This document shows positions 18,406-26,982 of a stretch of DNA of 64,000 bases, piece by piece. The DNA is from Legionella cherrii. GTDB taxonomy: Bacteria > Pseudomonadota > Gammaproteobacteria > Legionellales > Legionellaceae. The notes below the pieces were generated by a model. The model saw only the letters and a program-made list of their open reading frames with translations, was not told the DNA's origin and did not search any database. Each line of letters opens with the position of its first letter. The stretch's first letter is position 1. Location of the stretch: contig NZ_LR134173.1 in NCBI RefSeq assembly GCF_900635815.1, positions 1,582,001-1,646,000 on the forward strand, read 5' to 3'. Position numbers and translations under genes: made by a program.

Positions 18406-18846
18406 TTATGATGATTTTTTACAACTAAATGTAGCGGCTTGATTCTTATTATTTTGTACCCATTTACCCTCCAGAGTACCATCAGGTTTGATGAGGATGT
18501 ATTGGGTAAAAGTAGTGGTGAGATCTTTAGACCACCAAAATATAAATGAGAATGCATTATTTATATCTTTATTTTGCAAACCAACCCCAACAATACTTGG
18601 TGTAGTGTCATGTATTCCTTTTTTGGACATTCTATAATTATTGTCACTGCTTTTTTTAATGGTAAGTACTTCTGTGCCATCTGTCGGGTTAGAAAAAGGA
18701 TCACGAAAATTGCATAAATAGGTGCCTGCAATATCGGGAGTTGAAGTTTGAGTAGCAGGTGCATCTGCAAAGGCAGTAGGTAAAAATGAGAGACAACTTA
18801 ATGTTCCAAGTATTATTTTGAAAGAAACCCTGTTCATAGAAATCAT
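18406..18846 (-). CDS. small secreted protein, paralogue 2 of a tandem pair
   Basis: A 146-residue exported protein; signal peptide MISMNRVSFKIILGTLSCLSF to AFADA. The mature part (IAGTYLCNFRDPF ... IKPDGTLEGKWVQ ... ATFSCKKSS) aligns end to end with the product at 17953, including both terminal cysteines. The genes are 42 bases apart and both have AAAAGGAGT before the ATG, so they probably form an operon that arose by duplication. No known family recognised. Confidence 0.75.
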   Translation of the reverse strand: MISMNRVSFKIILGTLSCLSFLPTAFADAPATQTSTPDIAGTYLCNFRDPFSNPTDGTEVLTIKKSSDNNYRMSKKGIHDTTPSIVGVGLQNKDINNAFSFIFWWSKDLTTTFTQYILIKPDGTLEGKWVQNNKNQAATFSCKKSS

Positions 18847-19180
18847 AAAAAACTCCTTTTAAATAATCTGTCCAACATCCCTGCATTTAGAAAATTGAGT
18901 CGTAAAATATTATAGATGATCTTGCATCAACTTGCTGAGTTATAATTACAGTCAACCCCTTCTTTTCTGTAACTTCGATTTAAAGCAGCTGAGTTAGTTC
19001 GCTGCAGCCATTAAGCCTATGGAGTCTCAACTGTTTCATCTAATCTCAAGACCTCTTGTTACTCATGATTTTTAACATAACCCCATCAATTATTGATCTT
19101 TTATTATGACAATTAATAATCACTTAATCATTATTTACTATAATTAAACAAAAAACATTAATACTTCAAAAGGTAAAGCG
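18847..19180. promoter_or_regulatory. divergent intergenic region upstream of the pentapeptide-repeat gene
   Basis: 334 AT-rich bases between divergent genes. A TATAAT hexamer at 19139-19144 followed by AT-rich sequence is a plausible -10 for the plus-strand gene, whose ATG has AAAAGGTAAAG upstream. No clear -35 at optimal spacing. No ORF supported. Confidence 0.35.
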
Positions 19181-21064
19181 ATGAAATACAAAATTGCAGG
19201 TGAAGTTAATGGACTTGGTTTTGATGTACTACTGCATACCATTTTGCAGGAATTAAAAAGTGAGAATAAAGAATTCAAAATTGATGTTTTTGACGAACAT
19301 GATGTTCAAATAGCCACAGCAATCATCGACATCTCCGGTACAACGATTGAGCTTGACGAACTGTCTCTTACAGAACAATTTAAACAGGCTAACAAAGATA
19401 CCCCTGATATAATTGTTCGACAAAAAGGTATAATTCTCAATGAGTTGCAACAATCACTATTACAACTTAATTTAGAAATTAAAAAGCAAGCCAAACTGGT
19501 AGCTGAGCAGCTTACTAGGTACAGCGAGCTTTTTATGTACTATCCCATTGAAGTATCGGAACCGCATCAATTTATCCATGAAAATAAAGAATATAAAAAA
19601 GTCTTTGATGCTTTTTTGCCTGTATTTTCTCAACGGAACACAATCGAATTTCAAGCGGTGCTAAGAGGTCTTTATGAAAAACTCCTTGAGCAAGACAAAG
19701 CACGGGCGTCAAGCCTAATCGATGAAAAGCAAAGAGAAGCAATTATTAGTCAATATGATGAGAGCATTGCTGGTGAACAAGAAAAAATCGTCGCTTTTCT
19801 TTCTAAACAGCAAAATTTACCTATGCTTGTTTTTTTGGCTAGTGAATTACCAAAATTTGCACCGGTTGCCGAAGCATGGGAGGGTCATAAGAACAACTCT
19901 GCGGCAGAGAGCGCCATAAAAACAAAAGTAAGTGATGAAGCATTTAATAAGAGAAAGCAAAAAGAATTAGATGAAATATCTAATGATAATGAGCGATTGC
20001 AAGCGTTCGCACGAAATACCTTAGGTTCCTATATTAAACAGTTCCCAGAACAATACAAAGAAGGCACTAGGCTTGAAATCCCTGACCAGTTTTTAAAACA
20101 TACAGGAATGAGGCAAAGAATTATTAAACTATTATTCCAGACCGAACTGAATATAAATATTCTCGAGCCTATCAAACAGCCTACTTTACAGCAAGTTGTT
20201 GCATTAATTAATAATGAATCTCTTATAAATGATCCAGTATTGATGGATTTATATGCCCATGAAGAAATGGCTCAGTATTCTCGAATTAAACGTAATCAAG
20301 ATTTCAAAGGTAATAACCTATCCTATCTAGTTTTAGATAAATTTCATTTGAATGAGAGTACATTTGAAAATGCTAATCTTGCCAATTCAACTTTAACTCA
20401 TTGCCACTTTTTCAATACAAGTTTTAAGAATGCGGCCTTAATCAATGCTGACTTACGCGAATCTAAGTTCAATTTTGCCGATTTTTCTGGTGCAGACTTG
20501 AGCGGAGCAAATTTACAAGGAGCCGAATTATATAATGTCAAATGGGGACGTGCGGTACTTTCTGAGAAAACCGTTATTGATTGGAATGAATATGGTGCAG
20601 ATATTATCTTAAGTCAGTTAAAAGCGATTGGCAAAGCAACCGATTTAAATACAGCGCAACAAAAAGCGAAAGCCAAAGAATGCATCAATTTAATTTTACC
20701 TAAGATTAATTCGAATAAATCCTTACTAAAATTGGTTGAGCTCATTGAGGGTAAACACAAAGATTTTGCTTACCTTAGAGAGGAGCAAGCGATGTGGCGT
20801 TTTAATCAATATGGAAATACTAAAACGTGGTCAACCATCATTGGTCAAATCAAGGGGCAGTTCGACCGTAATGTAGATGCAGAAAGCAAAAAGAAACCAG
20901 AGGATAGGGAAACGTATACAGGCGAAGAGTACAAAAGCTTTCTTAAGATTATGGATGAACATCGAGGTCGAGGATTTGGGACAGTTTCTCATTCTAAATT
21001 ATATGAGCATTTTTCTGAACAAGAGCTAAACGATAAAGACTCAATAAGCATTTCTAAAAAATAG
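19181..21064 (+). CDS. pentapeptide-repeat protein, effector candidate
   Basis: A 627-residue protein. The first ~110 residues form an alpha/beta start (MKYKIAGEVNGLGFDVLL), then long charged helices to about 370. Residues about 372-456 are pentapeptide repeats of the A(D/N)Lxx/F type (FENANLANSTL, FNFADFSGADLSGANLQGAEL), which fold as a right-handed beta helix. The C-terminal ~170 residues are helical and lysine-rich. Pentapeptide-repeat proteins occur among Legionella effectors; the tandem surface mediates protein binding. No catalytic motif. The gene downstream is 91 bases away on the same strand. Confidence 0.72.
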   Translation: MKYKIAGEVNGLGFDVLLHTILQELKSENKEFKIDVFDEHDVQIATAIIDISGTTIELDELSLTEQFKQANKDTPDIIVRQKGIILNELQQSLLQLNLEIKKQAKLVAEQLTRYSELFMYYPIEVSEPHQFIHENKEYKKVFDAFLPVFSQRNTIEFQAVLRGLYEKLLEQDKARASSLIDEKQREAIISQYDESIAGEQEKIVAFLSKQQNLPMLVFLASELPKFAPVAEAWEGHKNNSAAESAIKTKVSDEAFNKRKQKELDEISNDNERLQAFARNTLGSYIKQFPEQYKEGTRLEIPDQFLKHTGMRQRIIKLLFQTELNINILEPIKQPTLQQVVALINNESLINDPVLMDLYAHEEMAQYSRIKRNQDFKGNNLSYLVLDKFHLNESTFENANLANSTLTHCHFFNTSFKNAALINADLRESKFNFADFSGADLSGANLQGAELYNVKWGRAVLSEKTVIDWNEYGADIILSQLKAIGKATDLNTAQQKAKAKECINLILPKINSNKSLLKLVELIEGKHKDFAYLREEQAMWRFNQYGNTKTWSTIIGQIKGQFDRNVDAESKKKPEDRETYTGEEYKSFLKIMDEHRGRGFGTVSHSKLYEHFSEQELNDKDSISISKK

Positions 21065-21161
21065 TTCTTGAAGTGTACTTATATATTTACAAAATTCAAT
21101 TGAACACACTCAATCTTAACTTAGACCTATAATTAGTCATTATGAGCAAAAGAGATTGAAT

Positions 21162-22481
21162 ATGCCCTACACAACAAAGCTATTAAATGCAAAAAACGAA
21201 GAATTGGCGTTTCAAACGGTAGTAAAACCTTCACAACGAGGGAGAAAGCATCAGGTTTTAGAAGTTTATATTGGCGAAGGTAAAGATCGTAAACTCGTGG
21301 GGGCGATGGATTATAATGTGAGACCTCACTGCATTCATATTAATCGCATGGATAATTTTCAAAATGGATTTCCACCCACAGATACTGGCTTTATCAAACA
21401 CATGGGCTATCTATTCCTTGAGCATGCATTTCGTGAGAGTTTTGCCAGAGGATTTCAGGGGAAATTGGAGTTAGAAGCCATTGAGAAATCTCCTATTGTC
21501 TATTTCAAATTTGGAATGAGAAAAGACAGTCGCATGGCCTGTGAAATGACTGATTTATTCAATGCTATCAATATGATAGAACATTTTAATGAATCAATTC
21601 CTCTGGATCAACGAAAGTCATTCCGCAGTGAACTTTTTGATAGATTGTGTTTTGGAAATCTCTTATTTGGCAAAGAGGATCTTGAAACCAAGAAAGCAAT
21701 TGAAAATGCAATGGATAAAATGCTCGCAGGCGAAACGAAAGGGCCGATATTCGAAGCCAAAGAAGAATTACTTCAATTGATTGAGAAGCGAATGAAATTA
21801 ATGAAGGAAACTTTGTGGGGTGTGCCTTATCAATTATTACTTGATAGTGCCGCGTTACACTTAGGGATTCCAAAAGATCAAAGTGATACCCTAACTTTTA
21901 AACAAGTGATCGAGTATGGTACTCAGGATCCTGATAATATAGAATTTTCTAATTGGTTAACAAACCCTGAAACCGCTAAATTATCTGCAGAAGAATTTGC
22001 TTCTCAATATTTATTGCAAATTAGAAAGCATAGGATGCAAAGCTCAATGCATCTTCCTGAAGCATGGAGGCAAAAAAAGATGGTTGAACTCCAGATTGAC
22101 CCGCAAAAACCATTTCATGGAATCGAACATTATGAAGATAAACGTATTCCACTAATCGAAAAAATGATTGGAAAACTAAGCAAAGTACCTTCGTCAAGTC
22201 AATTAAATTATCTGTTAGATGCGCTTAAAAACAAACTGCTTTCAGGCAAAGATGAGGATTCTGAGTCTTTAATACGCGACATTGAATTAATAAAAACCAA
22301 AATAGAGCAGAAAAAAAAGATTGCCCCCCAAGTCGATAAAGAGGAAGAATCTGAGGCGAGCCCATTTTCTTTTTGGTCAAAGCCGACTGACGTTTATGAT
22401 GAATTGATGGACTTGGTAGGGCAGCTTGAGCAGATTGCAAAAACCTCATCAAATTTGACGCCACACCAAGCAAAAAATTAA
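21162..22481 (+). CDS. GNAT-like N-terminal domain with long helical C terminus, effector candidate
   Basis: About 439 residues. The first ~130 residues look like an acetyltransferase (GNAT) fold: a strand LVGAMDYNVRPHCIHINRMD, helix HMGYLFLEHAFRESFARGF, then GKLELEAIEKSPIVYFKFGM, the usual beta5-beta6 ending. The rest is charged helix with a Glu/Lys-rich stretch (IEQKKKIAPQVDKEEES) and no catalytic motif. The ATG at 21162 is chosen over the TTG at 21156 because AGAG lies about 7 bases upstream. GNAT assignment is by pattern and tentative. Confidence 0.55.
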   Translation: MPYTTKLLNAKNEELAFQTVVKPSQRGRKHQVLEVYIGEGKDRKLVGAMDYNVRPHCIHINRMDNFQNGFPPTDTGFIKHMGYLFLEHAFRESFARGFQGKLELEAIEKSPIVYFKFGMRKDSRMACEMTDLFNAINMIEHFNESIPLDQRKSFRSELFDRLCFGNLLFGKEDLETKKAIENAMDKMLAGETKGPIFEAKEELLQLIEKRMKLMKETLWGVPYQLLLDSAALHLGIPKDQSDTLTFKQVIEYGTQDPDNIEFSNWLTNPETAKLSAEEFASQYLLQIRKHRMQSSMHLPEAWRQKKMVELQIDPQKPFHGIEHYEDKRIPLIEKMIGKLSKVPSSSQLNYLLDALKNKLLSGKDEDSESLIRDIELIKTKIEQKKKIAPQVDKEEESEASPFSFWSKPTDVYDELMDLVGQLEQIAKTSSNLTPHQAKN

Positions 22482-22594
22482 TAAAAGAGGCTTGTTCTTC
22501 TCAAGGTGTGCAAATAGAGATATAATTGCACAACGATTAAATATATTCTGCAATAGATATTCGTCTATTATCTCGATTTTAAGAAGAAGTCATC

Positions 22595-23803
22595 ATGCCA
22601 GCCACCAAATTTCAGTTACCGCTCGTAACTCTCATTGTTATCTCCCTATTAGGTTGTTGTATGGAAATCGATATTTCCTTACCCAGCTTTCCCAGCATTA
22701 TGACTTTTTTCGGTAGTACAGAAGCTCAAGTCCAAAACACATTAAGCCTTAATTTTTTAGCATTCTGTCTCTCGGGTTTGTTGTACGGACCCTTATCTGT
22801 AACTTTGGGGCGACGTGGTTTGATGATTTTTGGAGCAACCTGTTTCTTAATTGGAGCAGTGGGGTGCGTGTTTTCCTTTTCTATATACCAACTCATGTTT
22901 TGGCGTTTTATTCAAGGTTTAGGTGCCAGTAGTACTTTAGTGATGGGCTTTGCGATGATCTCTGATCGGTATAGTGGCGAAGTGGCAGCCCGTTATATTG
23001 GTAAAATTAACGCATATGTTACCATTTTTATGGCAGCAGCCCCTATTTTAGGCAGTGCCATTATCAACTATTTTACTTGGCGAGCGAATTTTTTCTTCAT
23101 CGCGATTATTGCCCTGATTTCATGGTTTTTTCTGATTTGGCAATTACCAGAAACCAAATCGGAAAAGCAACCTCTAGAGATTTCGAAAATATTTAAAGAC
23201 TATTGGACCGTTTCCACTCATGGAAAGTTTTTAATCTATGCCAGCATGCCCAATATGTTAGTGACAGCGTATTTAACTTTTGTTGGTAGTGCGTCGTTTT
23301 ATTATATAAATACGTGTCAATTATCTTATTTCCAATTTGCCGTCCAGCAAGGGGTCATTGTATTGCTGTTTTCGCTGACCAGTTTTTATGCTGAAAAAGT
23401 GATCTCAAGAATTGGTAGTCGCAAAGCAGTCCATTTGGGGATGGTGTGTTGTGCAATATCCATTGTGCTGTTTACTTATTTTGCGTTCCAATATCCCGAT
23501 TCACCCCGTTTGATTACCTTTTCAATGTGTTGGATGGCGGTAGGTTGTGCATTTCCCATGAGCGTGACTTTTGCACAATCTTTAGAAATTTTACCTCATC
23601 ACAAGGGGGCCTGCTCTTCATTCATTATGTCAACACGTTTGTTTATTTCATCCGGAGCCGTAGCTTTAACTGGCCTTTTCTTCGATGGTTCGATGCGTCC
23701 TGTTGCCCTTGTCATTGATGGGGCGATCATTCTAGGGATTGGTATGTATTTTATTATTGAGCGAATGATGCTCCCTAAGGAACGCGTATTGGAAGTAGCT
23801 TGA
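22595..23803 (+). CDS. MFS transporter, Bcr/CflA drug-efflux family
   Basis: A 402-residue inner-membrane transporter with 12 predicted helices. The start MEIDISLPSFPSIMTFFGST and LYGPLSVTLGRRGLMIFG match the DHA1 Bcr/CflA subfamily (bicyclomycin, chloramphenicol and related compounds). LVTLIVISLLG forms the first helix. It is followed by a repeat-bearing intergenic region and a second MFS gene in the same direction, so cotranscription with the phosphonate genes is unlikely. Substrate unknown. Confidence 0.85.
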   Translation: MPATKFQLPLVTLIVISLLGCCMEIDISLPSFPSIMTFFGSTEAQVQNTLSLNFLAFCLSGLLYGPLSVTLGRRGLMIFGATCFLIGAVGCVFSFSIYQLMFWRFIQGLGASSTLVMGFAMISDRYSGEVAARYIGKINAYVTIFMAAAPILGSAIINYFTWRANFFFIAIIALISWFFLIWQLPETKSEKQPLEISKIFKDYWTVSTHGKFLIYASMPNMLVTAYLTFVGSASFYYINTCQLSYFQFAVQQGVIVLLFSLTSFYAEKVISRIGSRKAVHLGMVCCAISIVLFTYFAFQYPDSPRLITFSMCWMAVGCAFPMSVTFAQSLEILPHHKGACSSFIMSTRLFISSGAVALTGLFFDGSMRPVALVIDGAIILGIGMYFIIERMMLPKERVLEVA

Positions 23804-23837
23804 GATTAGTTGTATAGGCTGCACCATTTACATGTTG

Positions 23838-23995
23838 GGTCTTAGCCTATAGCCGCCAAGCTCAGGAAAAATGTACCAAAACCCTCACTCTCTCCCGCGA
23901 TTTAACGTTTATTTTTAATAAATTCCTCCGGCGGGAGAGGAGATATTCTGAGCTATCTGATTTATTTCTTAGCTTGGCGGCCATAGGCAAGGCCC
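23838..23995. repeat. MITE-like inverted-repeat element
   Basis: Outer arms GCCTATAGCCGCCAAGCT (23845-23862) and AGCTTGGCGGCCATAGGC (23971-23988) are inverted copies with one mismatch, extending to about 25 bp with an indel. An inner pair CTCTCCCGC (23890-23898) / GCGGGAGAG (23931-23939) nests inside. No ORF in the 158 bp. The left half resembles the repeat at 8664-8732. Looks like a non-coding mobile or REP-type element. Confidence 0.6.
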
Positions 23996-24050
23996 ACCCT
24001 TAAAAGAGTGACCACTTGAATTTTTCATCCTGAGCTTGTTTGTTTTTATG

Positions 24051-24075
24051 AGATGATTGTGTTAAAAAATCATCT
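24051..24075. promoter_or_regulatory. palindrome upstream of the phosphonate-use operon
   Basis: AGATGATT - 9 bases - AATCATCT, a perfect 8-bp dyad ending 51 bases before the permease ATG. The position suits an operator, but no regulator gene is adjacent. No T-run follows, so a terminator is less likely. Confidence 0.4.
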
Positions 24076-24126
24076 ACCTAAGGACGCAATAAAATTGCGA
24101 ATATCCTTTATTATCAAGAGATTTTC

Positions 24127-25428
24127 ATGGACGAAAATAATAGTAAATCCCTAACTCTCCATGTTTGGATAGTTTGTGCGCTGGGTTTGTTCATTGATGG
24201 TTATGACTTATATATTGCTTCGGTAGCTGAGCCGTTTATTAATGCGCAATACCATCCTTCCTCCCTGATGATTGGTCTCACCCAGGCAGCAGCACCTCTT
24301 GGCGCCGTTTTCGGTGCAGTCATTGTGGGTCGATTGGCGGATATGTTGGGTAGGAAAAGCATGCTCATTATCAATCTTATTTTTTTTGTTTTCATTGCCA
24401 TTTGTTCTGCTTTTGCCTGGAGTATCACCTCTTTGTGTGTATTGCGATTTTTACTGGGCTTTGGTGTTGGTGCTGATTATCCCATTTGTGCCGCCTACTT
24501 GGCTGAAATGATACCGGCTCGTAAAAGTGCCCAATTTATTGCAACGGCGATGTTTATTAATTGTCTTGCTTCCCCCATCGGCGTCATTGTTGCCTGGTTT
24601 TTATTTAAATTGCATCCCCAACTCGATGTTTGGCGGTGGATATTTGCTTCAGGAGCAATTCCTGCACTCATTGGGTTATTATTCAGAGCCAAGTTACCCG
24701 AAAGCTTTTTATGGAAAGTGCATCAAGGTTTAAAACACCAATCAAGGCGTTCAGTCGTTAAACATTATCAATTGGTTTTTTCTCCGCGCATGATAAGAAT
24801 CACTGTTTGTCTCTGTTCTTGCTGGTTTTTATTAGATATCTCTTATTATGGAATAGGACTATTCACTCCTTACGTCTTACAAGCGTTTAATCTATCGCAT
24901 GAGGCCAATTTTTTAAGTGCGCAAACCGAAGTACTGAAAAGTACTTTAGTGGTTAATGTCTTTGTGTCCTTAGGTGCTTTTGCAGTGATTTTTTTTGTTA
25001 ATCAGGTATCGCTGATTAAACTTCAGATGATAGGATTTATATTTTCTTTTTTGGGATTATTAATCCTTAGCATGAGCTATTTGTTTCCAAGCCTTGGCCT
25101 TATTTTTACCGGGTTCATCCTCTTCAACTTTTTTATTAATTTTGGTCCAGGAATTACCACCTATCTTTTGCCCGCAAAGCTCTATAATCCCGAATTCAAA
25201 GCTACAGGACATGGATTAGCAGCGGGTACAGGCAAATTGGGTGCGTTTATTGGAACTGTATTCTTGCCAATGTTCCAAGCTCAGTTAGGGATCCATCTGA
25301 CCTTAGCCATTCTTGCGAGTACTCTTTTGCTTGGCGGGTTGTTAACAAGATGGTTAGAACAAGAAGAGAATAAATTGGCTAAGCTACCGGATTCTATTTC
25401 CGAAAGTACCTTGGTATCAGCGTCTTGA
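24127..25428 (+). CDS. MFS permease in the phosphonate-use operon
   Basis: A 433-residue carrier with 12 helices; FIDGYDLYIASVAEPFI and GRLADMLGRKSMLI are typical of the aromatic acid / phosphate:H+ symporter-like branch, as is the helix-4/5 segment FGVGADYPICAAYLAEMIPARKS. Its TGA (25426-25428) overlaps an in-frame TTG of the next gene, and that gene's ribosome site begins at the stop codon, so the genes are tightly coupled to PhnY- and PhnZ-like genes. I infer uptake of 2-aminoethylphosphonate or a related phosphonate; the sequence alone cannot prove the substrate. Confidence 0.8.
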   Translation: MDENNSKSLTLHVWIVCALGLFIDGYDLYIASVAEPFINAQYHPSSLMIGLTQAAAPLGAVFGAVIVGRLADMLGRKSMLIINLIFFVFIAICSAFAWSITSLCVLRFLLGFGVGADYPICAAYLAEMIPARKSAQFIATAMFINCLASPIGVIVAWFLFKLHPQLDVWRWIFASGAIPALIGLLFRAKLPESFLWKVHQGLKHQSRRSVVKHYQLVFSPRMIRITVCLCSCWFLLDISYYGIGLFTPYVLQAFNLSHEANFLSAQTEVLKSTLVVNVFVSLGAFAVIFFVNQVSLIKLQMIGFIFSFLGLLILSMSYLFPSLGLIFTGFILFNFFINFGPGITTYLLPAKLYNPEFKATGHGLAAGTGKLGAFIGTVFLPMFQAQLGIHLTLAILASTLLLGGLLTRWLEQEENKLAKLPDSISESTLVSAS

Positions 25429-25439
25429 AAGGAGAAGTT

Positions 25440-26246
25440 ATGGATTATCAGTTGCGCGAACAACAACACTGTTTTTGGAAAGAACAAGGATTTGTCATCT
25501 TGCCCGATTTTCTCTTTTTGGATATGAAACAACATCTGCAAACGTGGTGTGATGAATTAACTTCTTGGCCTGAAACACCCGGAAAGTGGATGAAGTATTT
25601 TGAAAAGAATGCTCTGGGGGAGCGCCAGCTTTGTCGTGTTGAAAATTTTATTGATTACCATAAGGGGATGTATGAGGTTGCCAACAGCGCGCGTACTTTA
25701 AACTTGATTTCTACCTTAATGGGAGAAAAAGCTGCCATTTTCAAAGAAAAAATTAACTATAAATTTCCCGGTGGTGGCGGATTTAAACCGCATCAAGATG
25801 CCCCCGCATTTATTAGCTTTAATCAGCGATTTCACATCACCATGATGGTCGCTATAGATGACTGCACTTTAGAAAACGGTTGTTTGCAAGTGGTTCAAGG
25901 TGGTGCTAATCAGCCTACAATTCTTCCTCAAGAAGTGGATGGTTCAATAAAAAAAGAGCTGGCTGCACAGTTTCAATGGTCGCCAATTGAGTGTAAAACT
26001 GGAGACGTTATTTTATTTGACTCCTATTTGCCCCATTACTCTGAGGCGAATCGCAGTAATAAACCCCGCCGTGCGATTTTTATTACCTTTAGCAAGTTTT
26101 CTGAGGGTGGAATTATGCGCGAGGCATATTATCAGGACAAGAGAGAAAAGTTTCCTCCAGATTGTGAGCGCGATCCCAATAAAGATTATTCTGCTGGCGC
26201 TGCAATTTATAATGTTGCTAATCCTATTTCCGAAATGATGCTATGA
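25440..26246 (+). CDS. phnY: PhnY-like Fe(II)/2-oxoglutarate dioxygenase (2-aminoethylphosphonate hydroxylase)
   Basis: PhyH-family oxygenase. PhnY hydroxylates 2-aminoethylphosphonate at C1 to 2-amino-1-hydroxyethylphosphonate using O2 and 2-oxoglutarate. Iron ligands are H118 and D120 in FKPHQDAPAF and H199 in SYLPHYSEANRS; Arg 210/211 in KPRRAIFITF is placed to bind 2-oxoglutarate. Glycine-rich FPGGGGF precedes the first ligand. The ATG at 25440 is chosen because AAAGGAGA lies 6 bases upstream. The 3' end overlaps the next ATG by 4 bases (ATGA). The partner gene is what makes PhnY the best call; alone it would be only a PhyH-family dioxygenase. Confidence 0.82.
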   Translation: MDYQLREQQHCFWKEQGFVILPDFLFLDMKQHLQTWCDELTSWPETPGKWMKYFEKNALGERQLCRVENFIDYHKGMYEVANSARTLNLISTLMGEKAAIFKEKINYKFPGGGGFKPHQDAPAFISFNQRFHITMMVAIDDCTLENGCLQVVQGGANQPTILPQEVDGSIKKELAAQFQWSPIECKTGDVILFDSYLPHYSEANRSNKPRRAIFITFSKFSEGGIMREAYYQDKREKFPPDCERDPNKDYSAGAAIYNVANPISEMML

Positions 26247-26914
26247 ACACTATGAATGATATTGACCAAAAAATTAATAGGGCTTTCCAGTATTTGAATT
26301 TTGCTCATGACATGGAATACATAGGAGAGCCTATTTCACAATTTGAACATGCGTTACAGTGTGCTTATTTTGCAGAACAAGCAGGACACAATCAGGAAGT
26401 GATTCTTGCTTGCTTATTTCATGATATCGGCCACTTTGCTGTGGATACCCAACAAAATAAGATGGCAGATTTAGGTGTAGTGCATCATGAATGGATAGGT
26501 GCAAATGTAGCTTATGAGCTCGGATTCTCTGCAAAAATTGCTTTGCTCATCGGCAATCATGTGAATGCCAAACGTTATCTGGCGGGAAAGAAAAAGGATT
26601 ATTTTGCACGTTTATCTGAAGCAAGTAAGAAAACTCTTTTCTTTCAGGGCGGAGTCATGTCTGAAGAAGAGATGCTTCTTTTTGAAACCCATATCCATTT
26701 TAAAGACATCCTAAGAGTGCGCGTTAATGATGAAAAAGCCAAGGAAATAGGTATGGATGTTCCCGACCTTGCTTATTATCGTCCTTATTTATATCAACAT
26801 TTTGAGAAAACAATGGAGTCAACTGCACATAGAAGGTTGATTGATTATGTTGATGAGGCATGGGTTGAGCAGCTTAAAGTGTTTCTTGAGAATGAATGCA
26901 ATGAGAATGGATAG
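26243..26914 (+). CDS. phnZ: PhnZ-like HD-domain mixed-valence diiron oxygenase
   Basis: PhnZ cleaves the C-P bond of 2-amino-1-hydroxyethylphosphonate to glycine and phosphate with O2. Residues known in PhnZ (Y24, E27, H34, H58, D59, H80, H104, D161, and substrate binders K108, S126, R158, recalled from the literature) fall here at Y26, E29, H36, H60, D61, H82, H106, D163, K110, S128 and R160, a constant offset of two. Motifs: EYIGEPISQFEHALQ, LFHDIGHF, VVHHEW, IGNHVNAKRY, LRVRVNDEKAK. 223 residues, close to normal. It overlaps the PhnY gene by 4 bases, so translation is coupled. A second ATG lies at 26252. Confidence 0.9.
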   Translation: MNTMNDIDQKINRAFQYLNFAHDMEYIGEPISQFEHALQCAYFAEQAGHNQEVILACLFHDIGHFAVDTQQNKMADLGVVHHEWIGANVAYELGFSAKIALLIGNHVNAKRYLAGKKKDYFARLSEASKKTLFFQGGVMSEEEMLLFETHIHFKDILRVRVNDEKAKEIGMDVPDLAYYRPYLYQHFEKTMESTAHRRLIDYVDEAWVEQLKVFLENECNENG

Positions 26915-26932
26915 TTTCGCAGGTGCAAGGGG

Positions 26933-26950
26933 TTCCCGCCTGCGCGGGAA
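26933..26950 (+). terminator. hairpin after phnZ
   Basis: TTCCCGC-CTGC-GCGGGAA, 19 bases past the phnZ stop, without a T-run. Typical REP-like GC hairpin; may end or protect the operon transcript. Confidence 0.4.
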
Positions 26951-26982
26951 TGGTAAATCGAGATTAAAATGCCCCGTTCTCA

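Noticed and set aside
25440..26914. Alternative reading as a TmpA/TmpB pair
   Set aside because: TmpA is a gamma-butyrobetaine hydroxylase-like protein, whereas this dioxygenase is PhyH-like as in PhnY; the HD protein also has all PhnZ residues.
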